NCBI GenBank assembly: GCA_035772405.1
Contig: JAYKKM010000065.1
Coordinates: 1,274,001-1,338,000 of the forward strand
DNA: 64,000 nt
Reading direction: 5' to 3'
From: Chrysogorgia sp. JL179-B06
Taxonomy: Eukaryota > Cnidaria > Anthozoa > Scleralcyonacea > Chrysogorgiidae
Position numbers and translations under genes: made by a program. The notes below the pieces were generated by a model, which had not been told where the DNA came from, did not search any database, and worked only from the letters and a program-made list of their open reading frames with translations. Shown here one piece after another: positions 29,322 to 36,178 of the stretch (positions are counted from its first letter, which is position 1; every line of letters starts with the position of its first letter).

Positions 29322-30803
29322 ATGCAGAAAGCCCTTCACGACTACTATGGAAAGTACTACAAACGTGCGATGGCTAACACATCGAAGGCTACACACGATG
29401 CAAAGGCAGACCTTATCAAAAAGTACCCTCACGCTACTCTAAACAAATTCGAGTTCTATCCAAATATTTCGCAAGACGGTAAGATCATGAGTGTCGACAT
29501 ATATTTCAGAAACAACGACATCCTCAGCACAGACATAACCAGCGCAACTTTCAAAAATGATAAGAACATGTGGAAGTGGCTACACAATAGTAAGTTCCCA
29601 ATAATATGGCAAGGCGGTGGGACTATCCAACCACTACCAAAAGGTCATAAAAACCATTGGAGGCTTTGGGATGGTTATCCAACAGAAAATGTGTTAAATT
29701 ATCCAGTGAACAACTTTAAAGTTTTTGTTAACCAAAATAGCTACTTCATGTCAAAGCTACCAGTCTTACAAATCACCACGTCAAAGACAAAATCAGAGTG
29801 GGATGACAACGAATCTTACTACCGCGTTGTGTTTGCGACGTATTGTGCAAGTTTCTGTTGTGGAGTGTCGTTGCAACATTTATCAGTGTCACAAGAAGTT
29901 CACCCTGTGGTCACAAGTGTGATGAGATTTCATTTGTACTTCACCATTAGAAGACTTCTCAGAAGAATGGAAGGTGGTGAGACCATGAAATCAATAAGTA
30001 GAGAATTTAACGCTTCCGAATTGTATGGCAAGATTTCCAAGATTCCCAGAAAACATTACTACCAGAATAAAGTCCTGAGCGATGGCACAACAGGTGAATC
30101 CAGAGTCTTCACACTCAACGACATCCGTAACGATTATAAACGATATGTCGCGCGATTGTCAGACGGCTTCACCAACATTGGGCTGCAATATCTAAATCAG
30201 AGCATAGAAGCCTTTGTGTACTCCACACTTGGTGCGCAAGCGAGAACACGTGTATCAGTCGTTGGTGGTTCTGCAGGAAGTCTAGAGACCCAACAAGAAT
30301 TCCGCAAGTTGTTTTCTGACAGTGTTATCAACTACGACGTATCAACATGGATTCTCAACATGAATAAATCGATTAGAGACACCAACGTTGTCCAAAATCT
30401 CGCAGTGTCACCAAGTACATGGTTAATGCCGAGTAACCTAGTGATTCTCAAGAATAAAATCGCTGGGTACAACAACTTATTAAAGATTGCCACAGAGTCC
30501 ATGAAATTTGGAGTGAACACTCGCTTGAATGCAACAACACCAACAATTACGGCTAAAAAAGTCCACCAAGAAAATGTGGTGACTCACTCATTAGTAGTGC
30601 CAACAACCGTGAAGAAAAAAGCTCACCAAGAAAATGTGGTGGTACCAACGACTGTGGCTAAAAAAGTTTACCAAGAAAGTGCGGCACCACTTCCCACGAG
30701 AAAAGCAGTGGCCACAAGTAAGTCAGACACGACGACGTTGGCGATAATCTTGGGGTTCTCAGCAGCCTCTGGTTATCTGCTAACCAAATACACCTTGAAG
30801 TAG
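29322..30803 (+). CDS. Large virion-type protein with C-terminal membrane anchor, 493 aa
   Basis: I start at the ATG at 29322 (MQKALHDYYGKYYKR); the further upstream codon is GTG. The body is rich in aromatic and basic residues. Near the C-terminus (about residues 410 to 460) three imperfect repeats with HQENVV/YQESAAP motifs separate Thr/Val/Ala/Lys linkers. The final residues (TLAIILGFSAASGYLLTKY) form one transmembrane helix. It stands at the head of the rightward block, with the fibre-like protein 3 bp downstream. I recognise no family. A membrane-anchored virion or terminal protein is a possibility. Confidence 0.7.
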   Translation: MQKALHDYYGKYYKRAMANTSKATHDAKADLIKKYPHATLNKFEFYPNISQDGKIMSVDIYFRNNDILSTDITSATFKNDKNMWKWLHNSKFPIIWQGGGTIQPLPKGHKNHWRLWDGYPTENVLNYPVNNFKVFVNQNSYFMSKLPVLQITTSKTKSEWDDNESYYRVVFATYCASFCCGVSLQHLSVSQEVHPVVTSVMRFHLYFTIRRLLRRMEGGETMKSISREFNASELYGKISKIPRKHYYQNKVLSDGTTGESRVFTLNDIRNDYKRYVARLSDGFTNIGLQYLNQSIEAFVYSTLGAQARTRVSVVGGSAGSLETQQEFRKLFSDSVINYDVSTWILNMNKSIRDTNVVQNLAVSPSTWLMPSNLVILKNKIAGYNNLLKIATESMKFGVNTRLNATTPTITAKKVHQENVVTHSLVVPTTVKKKAHQENVVVPTTVAKKVYQESAAPLPTRKAVATSKSDTTTLAIILGFSAASGYLLTKYTLK

Positions 30804-30805
30804 TA

Positions 30806-31756
30806 ATGAGTCTAAACTATGGGTATGAGTCTGACGACCCTCACGATAAAATACTAAAGAGAACGAAAAGGCATCTGGACGAAGATCCTAAATTAAGCGC
30901 GACCGGTGGAAGGATGTCTGGAATAATAGACATGCAAGGCTCAGCGATAAAAAACGTAGCAGACCCAGTCGATGACTCAGATGCTACCAATAAAAGAACT
31001 CTAGAGCAATTGTTAGCAGGTCTCCTCAAGAGTCAGTCCTACAATGTTGTGCTCGACTTCAACGTTAGCACACACGCCTTGAAAAACGTGGAATTTCACA
31101 CCAATGGTTCAAACAAAGTGAAAGCTATTGGTGAAACAAGTAAATTAGTGCAAAACAACCCAACTTATGGCCCTATTATCGGCATCAGCAGTGTAAGCCA
31201 AAGTTTTCTATCCCCTGTGTTAACACCACTCCCACTTGAGTCAGGTCTCCATTTTAATTGTCCCAGTATGCAATGGTGCGATCTCTCTATTTTTGTTGTG
31301 GTGAGGTTACCTACTCGTACCGCTGGATCAAATTGGGAGACAATTATATCAAACGACGACGGTCAGTGGGATAAGTTCATAGGGTACAAGACTGGTATGA
31401 CTAATGGACTCGCGTATGGTGGTAGCATCCCAGCAATGGAGAGCATATGCACTATTCCAAGTGGCGTTGACATAAGTAAAATGCATATGATATCAATACA
31501 TTGGCAAATGAGCAATTCACACGTCAGGGTCAACAACGTCAAGTCAGCCGATTCAGACTTCGTAGCAAATATGAAAAAGATAGGCACACCCTATGGAACG
31601 ATTTTTGGAATACATCGACCAAGAATACCACTCGCACCTTATGCATACCCATCGTTAATAGAATTCTACGGCATGAAAATTGTGAGTGGCTACATGGCGA
31701 ACCGAGACATCATAATCATGGGTGGAGAAATGATGAAGGAATATGGTGTAAAGTAA
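30806..31756 (+). CDS. Fibre-like protein, 316 aa
   Basis: It starts MSLNYGYESDD. Residues about 31 to 72 form the trimeric-fibre-type segment GGRMSGIIDMQGSAIKNVAD followed by a DSDATNK helix start, a pattern used in phage tail fibres and collagen-like viral fibres. The C-terminal 200 residues look like a lectin/LamG-like beta-sandwich (NWETIISNDDGQWDKFIGYK, SLIEFYGMKIVSG), which would be a host-binding head. The first 19 bases, and six identical or similar residues, are shared with the 263-aa structural protein (27798..28589), suggesting a common docking peptide. It follows the 493-aa gene by 3 bp and is followed directly by the 68-aa gene. Confidence 0.65.
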   Translation: MSLNYGYESDDPHDKILKRTKRHLDEDPKLSATGGRMSGIIDMQGSAIKNVADPVDDSDATNKRTLEQLLAGLLKSQSYNVVLDFNVSTHALKNVEFHTNGSNKVKAIGETSKLVQNNPTYGPIIGISSVSQSFLSPVLTPLPLESGLHFNCPSMQWCDLSIFVVVRLPTRTAGSNWETIISNDDGQWDKFIGYKTGMTNGLAYGGSIPAMESICTIPSGVDISKMHMISIHWQMSNSHVRVNNVKSADSDFVANMKKIGTPYGTIFGIHRPRIPLAPYAYPSLIEFYGMKIVSGYMANRDIIIMGGEMMKEYGVK

Positions 31757-31963
31757 ATGGGAGCGTGTGTTTCGAGACCTCACGAAATATATAAGATAAA
31801 TAAGACGACTGATCACATGTTCAAAGCTGGTGGATCGTTTGGTCGCGGTGACATAACTCTCGAGCTCCACGCTGAGATTGGTATGAGGTCTAAAAAGACT
31901 TACGGCAAACCTATTATGTTACCAGAATCAGACACTGTGGGAGTGGTAGGAGACGTGACCTAA
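31757..31963 (+). CDS. Putative dually lipidated small protein, 68 aa
   Basis: The ATG abuts the fibre gene's stop. The N-terminus MGACVSRP fits N-myristoylation (Gly2) with a neighbouring Cys4 for palmitoylation. The rest is beta-like and polar, with no further motif. Together with MGISNS at 23388 and MGWLRK at 31972 it makes three Gly2 proteins in one element. A membrane-targeting role is likely if the acyl-transferase of the host recognises it. Confidence 0.6.
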   Translation: MGACVSRPHEIYKINKTTDHMFKAGGSFGRGDITLELHAEIGMRSKKTYGKPIMLPESDTVGVVGDVT

Positions 31964-31971
31964 GTTATGTA

Positions 31972-32112
31972 ATGGGTTGGCTTAGAAAACTGGCTCGTAA
32001 CATTAGAAACTTTTTCAGACGACGTAGAAAACTGAAGACTAATAAAACACACCTGCTGCATTGGTACACAACAAACCAGATCTATAAAAAACCTGACACC
32101 TATGTCGAGTAG
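31972..32112 (+). CDS. Very basic 46-aa peptide
   Basis: ATG at 31972, stop TAG at 32110..32112. The N-terminal half MGWLRKLARNIRNFFRRRR is an amphipathic, Arg/Lys-rich helix with aromatic residues; the C-terminal half is polar. Its size and charge resemble viral core or membrane-active peptides, but no homologue was checked. It sits 8 bp after the 68-aa gene and 24 bp before the BRO-N gene, with a T-rich run between. The frame is too short for most gene finders. Confidence 0.55.
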   Translation: MGWLRKLARNIRNFFRRRRKLKTNKTHLLHWYTTNQIYKKPDTYVE

Positions 32113-32136
32113 TTTTTTTTTTGCGAGGCTATAGTA

Positions 32137-32898
32137 ATGGCAACCAACTTGGCTCAATTATTCGATGGCCACCAAATCACGATGGCTAATCACGACGGTG
32201 ACATATGGTTCAAAGCAAGAGAAGTCGCAAGCGCTCTAGGTTACGCTCGACCAAAAGATGCGGTCAACGACCACGTCGAACCTGATTGTAAAATGAAGAT
32301 AGAGCAGGCCTCGTTTATCAATGAACTTGGAGTCTACTCATTGGTGTTCTCGAGTAAAATGGAGCGTGCGAGACACTTCGGAAGGTGGGTGCACTCGGAA
32401 GTCTTACCAAGCATTAGAAAGGGTTTAGCTAACGTTGGTCTCAAACACAATCAGTTTAAAATGATCACTGAGTTCGACCTTCATACGAAAGTTGTTGGTT
32501 TTCTTAGGAAATATTATCCAGAGGCTATTTTGATAGCCGCTTGTGGTGAGAATCAAGACACTTCAAGTAAAAGAATAAATTCGTGGAAAAAAGGTTACCA
32601 ACGTGGAACACCTGACTTGATTATTGCCAATGCAAACCGACAGCATAGCGGACTAGTGATTGAGTTCAAGAACCCAGGTGGCACAGGTAAGACATCCAAA
32701 GAGCAAGACTCTCTGCTACTCAGATATAAATCCGCTGGTTATCTAACACTCTTGTGCGACTCGTACGATGACGCTATCACCACGGTGATAAAATATTTCT
32801 TTGACGTTGGGTTTCAGTGTTCCCAGTGTTTTCGTAAATTTAAAAATAAATCAGCGTTGAGTAACCACGAGAGACGTTACTGTAAAGAGACTTTTTAG
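32137..32898 (+). CDS. BRO-N / PD-(D/E)XK nuclease / zinc-finger fusion, 253 aa
   Basis: Residues 1 to 96 match the BRO-N fold (IWFKAREVASALGY, then ERARHFGRWVHSEVLPSIRK), a DNA-binding module of baculovirus and NCLDV BRO proteins and phage antirepressors. Residues about 113 to 205 form a VRR-NUC/PD-(D/E)XK-like nuclease: GTPDLII (Asp160) and VIEFK (Glu176, Lys178). A C2HC-type finger C-x2-C-x12-H-x4-C occupies 228..249. Such a BRO-N plus nuclease fusion resembles recombination or repair accessories of large DNA viruses. It is 24 bp after the basic peptide and convergent with the thymidine kinase. Domain order and catalytic residues are visible; the exact role (repair, host-DNA damage or regulation) is inferred. 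Confidence 0.85.
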   Translation: MATNLAQLFDGHQITMANHDGDIWFKAREVASALGYARPKDAVNDHVEPDCKMKIEQASFINELGVYSLVFSSKMERARHFGRWVHSEVLPSIRKGLANVGLKHNQFKMITEFDLHTKVVGFLRKYYPEAILIAACGENQDTSSKRINSWKKGYQRGTPDLIIANANRQHSGLVIEFKNPGGTGKTSKEQDSLLLRYKSAGYLTLLCDSYDDAITTVIKYFFDVGFQCSQCFRKFKNKSALSNHERRYCKETF

Positions 32899-33134
32899 AC
32901 AGCGAGTAATGAGTCGAGTTAGCACTCGTTCTCGTTGTTGAGACGACGCTTGAAGTGACAACTGTTCTAGCATTTTTTAAAGACGTTTTTTAACTCGATA
33001 AAAAATATCTGCGAAACTTTCTCTCTTTATTTCACAAACCTTCTGACCACTGTGAAAAAATGTTTCTATGAGACATTGGACGCTTCATGTGACCAATGTC
33101 TAAATTTAAAAAAGTGGGGTATCCGAGAACACCC
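32899..33134. other. Convergent intergenic gap
   Basis: The 236 bp between the stop codons of the BRO-N fusion and the thymidine kinase are AT-rich with T-runs and contain no open frame of note. A shared bidirectional 3'-end or polyadenylation region is plausible. Confidence 0.5.
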
Positions 33135-33707
33135 TTAATTTTGCGTGGAAGGATGATGACGTCTGCACACTGCGCGATATTGCTCAGCACCACCAACGAA
33201 TGATGGTCCTGGGTTGTATCTCCAATTGAATGGCGCTTCAACAGTTGTTCCGTAAGTGTCGCGACAAACGGCGCAATACGCTTTTAGAAATGTGATGTCG
33301 TCTGCCATTGGGAACAATGTGTCGAGCTCGCCAATTCTTTTTAAACGCTCTGTCGCTATGAGACCACAAATAATGACGTGAATGCCAGCTTTGACATACT
33401 CGCAAATAATTGGGAGTAGATCAGAGTACCAATGGCCCTCATCAATGCCGATGACGTCGTAATCAGCTATCTCAGAAGAGCTTGGGAGGTTGGTGATTAA
33501 CTTCGCAGGTAAACTGTCTGATCCAACGACAATGGTCTGGCGATGTGTGGAGAACGCGTGGTCAGTTCGCCTAGTGTCGCCTGTGTTGTTCATGTAGAGG
33601 ACTTTGAGCCCTGATTTACTTAACGTGATTAACCTACGAAGAGTCTCTGTCGTTTTTCCTGCGAACATGGGACCAATCACGATTTCTAGCTTACCGAGTT
33701 TCTTCAT
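33135..33707 (-). CDS. tk: Thymidine kinase (TK1-type), 190 aa
   Basis: The enzyme phosphorylates thymidine to dTMP with ATP in the cytosol. Walker A is GPMFAGKTT (residues 12 to 20). The Walker B/catalytic site is IGIDEGHWYSD (Asp89-Glu90), with His where cellular enzymes usually have Gln in the -DEGQFF- block. The zinc site is built of C145-x2-C148 and, further on, C181-x2-H184. The lasso-like nucleoside-binding block before the terminus (YNPGPSFVGGAEQYRAVCRRH) is present. Length fits TK1-type enzymes (about 190-235 aa). A viral-type nucleotide-supply enzyme is unusual in a Polinton, and it sits in a short leftward pair with the 209-aa gene. All catalytic residues look intact. Confidence 0.95.
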   Translation of the reverse strand: MKKLGKLEIVIGPMFAGKTTETLRRLITLSKSGLKVLYMNNTGDTRRTDHAFSTHRQTIVVGSDSLPAKLITNLPSSSEIADYDVIGIDEGHWYSDLLPIICEYVKAGIHVIICGLIATERLKRIGELDTLFPMADDITFLKAYCAVCRDTYGTTVEAPFNWRYNPGPSFVGGAEQYRAVCRRHHPSTQN

Positions 33708-33790
33708 GATTACTATACCTCCAGAGAAATGTTCTCTCCTGTTGCGGCAACTGTTGTTCGTTGTTAAATATCCGCTGAAGCTCTAAGTTT

Positions 33791-34420
33791 TTAAGATGAG
33801 CTCTCGTGTCTCAAGCGATGCAGTGGGTCGTTGGTGACCACACCGCATGGGTGACAGGTGTACACGTTTTCGTCTCTCGCAAAGTGTCTGTGGGCGGGCG
33901 AGAGTACGTGGTCCCTGATATCGTCCACACCTAGTATTTCCTTACACCCAACCTTGCAAACGTGAACGTCGCGGTTCGCGGCGAGATCTAGCCACGCTTT
34001 GGCTTTGGTTGGGCATGGTTTCCATATAAGGGTCACTAAGAACACTTGGAGGAAGTTACCGAGTAACGTACCGTTGGACCCACTAGGGTTGTTCAAGTAG
34101 ACATCACTTGCTAACATAAGGTACTTGAATGATGAGTAACACCACACAGGGATTATGCTAGCTAATCTATCAGCAATCTCCTTGGCTCTATCTTCTCGAA
34201 GATCGATCCAAGTGTCGTGAAGATGCCTCGCACAGTCGACCTGGGGGATAGGCTGTTTTATTAACACCTCTTCACGTCTGAGGTCGAGCAGATTGTATAT
34301 TGAAAAGTACTCGTTTAAGACGTTGGGTCCATTGTCGACTCGTGGGGTAGACACACTGACAAAGGCCGTTCTCAGCAAGCGGTCAATAACTTCTTCGCTA
34401 ACCTCTCGGTCTTGAGTCAT
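33791..34420 (-). CDS. Cys/His-rich protein of unknown function, 209 aa
   Basis: The start at 34420 gives MTQDREVSEEVIDRLL. The N-terminal 140 residues are largely helical with a hydrophobic segment (LLGNFLQVFLVTLIW). The C-terminal 55 residues contain Cys/His pairs (VCKVGCKEIL, HVLSPAHRHF, YTCHPCGVV, RLRH) that could bind one or two zinc ions in a C2H2- or treble-clef-like arrangement. The start is 176 bp from the divergent 99-aa gene, across a repeat-bearing promoter region. No family is recognised. A transcriptional or nucleic-acid-binding role is possible. Confidence 0.6.
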   Translation of the reverse strand: MTQDREVSEEVIDRLLRTAFVSVSTPRVDNGPNVLNEYFSIYNLLDLRREEVLIKQPIPQVDCARHLHDTWIDLREDRAKEIADRLASIIPVWCYSSFKYLMLASDVYLNNPSGSNGTLLGNFLQVFLVTLIWKPCPTKAKAWLDLAANRDVHVCKVGCKEILGVDDIRDHVLSPAHRHFARDENVYTCHPCGVVTNDPLHRLRHESSS

Positions 34421-34596
34421 TATGTTATACTCCCAGAAAAAATCCTAATTTTTTAGTGCGTTTGGTCTGGAACTGTGAGATACCTGTGAGGTCAACTGTG
34501 AGACACCTGTGAGGTCAACTGTGAGTAAGATAACACGTGATAGTGTATTAGGTTGAAGACTCACAGACGGCTGTCGACGCTAAGATCACAGCTGAT
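34421..34596. promoter_or_regulatory. Divergent intergenic region with direct repeats
   Basis: Between the 209-aa gene and the small membrane-protein cluster lie about two and a half copies of a 22-bp unit 'aactgtgagacacctgtgag' followed by gtc (34471..34528). Such short direct repeats near a divergent promoter resemble binding sites for a regulator. No factor can be named. Confidence 0.45.
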
Positions 34597-34896
34597 GTGA
34601 AAAGTGTTAAGGTGAAGGACCCAAAGCGTGTCGCTGCTGGTAAGAAGTTGGCCGAGATATCGAAAGCTGCGAAAGAGAAGAAGATGCGTGAAATGATAGT
34701 TAACGAAGAACAGGGTGGTGAGTGGAGCTATGGTTATATTGTCGGGACACTTGGTGTTATCATTGCTGCTGCTTCGCTATGGTACACAATTAGCAGTGAA
34801 AAAGAGACACAACTAGCGCCTGTGAGTGCTGCACCAGCTAGTGTGTCAGAGAGTCATAAAACTCGTCGTCCAGCGTTAGACACATTTGATTCTTAA
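34597..34896 (+). CDS. Small single-pass membrane protein, 99 aa
   Basis: Basic N-terminus (KDPKRVAAGKKLAEISKAAK), one hydrophobic helix (about residues 45 to 66: SYGYIVGTLGVIIAAASLWY) and a polar tail. The codon at 34597 is GTG; the next in-frame ATG is residue 31 (34687), while the frame stays open upstream to a stop at 34549. The true start is unresolved. It is the first of three consecutive rightward membrane proteins. Confidence 0.55.
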   Translation: MKSVKVKDPKRVAAGKKLAEISKAAKEKKMREMIVNEEQGGEWSYGYIVGTLGVIIAAASLWYTISSEKETQLAPVSAAPASVSESHKTRRPALDTFDS

Positions 34897-34911
34897 ACAA
34901 AACACACGACA

Positions 34912-35154
34912 ATGTATATGACTGCGATCGATCGAAAAGAACTTATGAACGAATTGTACGATGCGCTACTTGTCACGACTGGTGCTGTGGCAGTGAGTAT
35001 GATTTCTAAAAAGGCTTTGGGAGAACCATTGGGAACACCAGAGACTGTGAGAGGCACAGTGAAACTTGCTGCGGCTGTTGGTGCAGGAACGCTGCTAGTA
35101 AAGTGGGTGCAATCGAAAAAGTGGATACCGACAGACCCATTCAAATCAACGTAA
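34912..35154 (+). CDS. Small membrane protein, 80 aa
   Basis: MYMTAIDRKELMNEL, two short hydrophobic segments (LLVTTGAVAVSMI, and KLAAAVGAGTLLVKW) separated by a polar loop, and a basic end (VQSKKW). It lies 15 bp after the previous gene and is followed by the next after 4 bp, so all three likely form one transcript. A holin-like or virion-membrane role is a guess from topology. Confidence 0.55.
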   Translation: MYMTAIDRKELMNELYDALLVTTGAVAVSMISKKALGEPLGTPETVRGTVKLAAAVGAGTLLVKWVQSKKWIPTDPFKST

Positions 35155-35158
35155 GTTA

Positions 35159-35578
35159 ATGGTGAGTGTTGTGGCTGGAGGGATTTTTAACGCAGTGGCT
35201 TTTGCAGGCGCTGGCTTTATGTTTTCGAAATTTAATCACTCAGGCTATGAAGCTGAGATGAAAAGGCACAACCATGCGTTGGAACAGCTAGCCAGTGCGA
35301 AAGAAGTGTGGTATGAAAATGAAGTCGCTAAGAAAGATAAGATCCAGCGTTTGCGACAACGGCTCTCTGACGCTAATGCTGACATCAATGACACAAACCA
35401 CGCGTTGGAAAAACTTAGAAGCGTAATGACCATACAGTACAGCGGACGAGTGTTCACTGACCTCCCGAAGATTGCGGATTACTACCAACCAAGTGCGGAA
35501 ATGAAGGAATACCAATTGTTGTTTGTTGGCGCGCTAGGTTTGGGTAGCGGAATAGCGGTGTGGGTACTAGTTCGGTGA
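35159..35578 (+). CDS. Membrane/coiled-coil protein, 139 aa
   Basis: An N-terminal hydrophobic segment (SVVAGGIFNAVAFAGAGFMF), a heptad-rich central part (KDKIQRLRQRLSDANADIN, about residues 60 to 90) and a C-terminal hydrophobic segment (YQLLFVGALGLGSGIAVWVL). The TM-coil-TM layout resembles small virion or spanning proteins. No known family is recognised. It is the third gene of the membrane cluster, followed by the zinc-ribbon gene after 26 bp. Confidence 0.55.
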   Translation: MVSVVAGGIFNAVAFAGAGFMFSKFNHSGYEAEMKRHNHALEQLASAKEVWYENEVAKKDKIQRLRQRLSDANADINDTNHALEKLRSVMTIQYSGRVFTDLPKIADYYQPSAEMKEYQLLFVGALGLGSGIAVWVLVR

Positions 35579-35604
35579 GAAAAAATGTTGGAGTAGTATA
35601 AGCG

Positions 35605-36168
35605 ATGGACAAACTTATGAGGCAGATGAGTTATGGCTTGACAATTGACGAGATCGCGAATGAGACGCAAATTGAGTGTGGAGGCACCTTCAGGATTCAC
35701 CACTGCTCGGATTGTGACGTTGTGAAAAACATGACTGACTGCGGTGGGTACGCGTGTCCAAAGTGTGGCGACATCGAATGGGGATACATTCAGAGTTATG
35801 GTGACATGAGACTCACGCGACTAAAAAGCGTTCACAAACGGTCTTGGTGGATGGGAAGGAGACTACGGAATGTTGTGAAGGGTGAGCACCTTGAGTTGAT
35901 AAAAGAGGACTTCCTGAAAGTTGTCAATGTGCTGCACTCATGCAATTTGATAAAGGGTAGAAATGTTAGCAGATACGGATACTACATTATTAGGTTGTGT
36001 CATAGAAGACAACTCGAGACACTCAAAAGGGTGCTAGACCTCAAAGACGGGAAGGTGAAAGATAAGTTCGACGACAATCTGTTTGGGGTGGTGTACCCAA
36101 AGCTGGGATGGTGTGAAAGTGGCGATATTTATTACAATGAGTGGGCTAAGAAAAAAAGTGTAGTGTAA
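35605..36168 (+). CDS. Zinc-ribbon protein, candidate late transcription factor, 187 aa
   Basis: The N-terminal third has a zinc ribbon with Cys pairs (HHCSDCD ... DCGGYACPKCGD, about residues 32 to 60). A helical region follows, with SVHKRSWWMGRRLRNVV, LIKEDFLKVVNVL and ISRYGYYIIRLCHRRQLE. The combination of an N-terminal ribbon and a helix block resembles the VLTF3-like late transcription factors of nucleocytoplasmic large DNA viruses. I rate that match as tentative. It directly precedes the polymerase with a 10-bp gap, so it could be an early regulator of the block. Confidence 0.6.
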   Translation: MDKLMRQMSYGLTIDEIANETQIECGGTFRIHHCSDCDVVKNMTDCGGYACPKCGDIEWGYIQSYGDMRLTRLKSVHKRSWWMGRRLRNVVKGEHLELIKEDFLKVVNVLHSCNLIKGRNVSRYGYYIIRLCHRRQLETLKRVLDLKDGKVKDKFDDNLFGVVYPKLGWCESGDIYYNEWAKKKSVV

Positions 36169-36178
36169 GTATAAGCCA

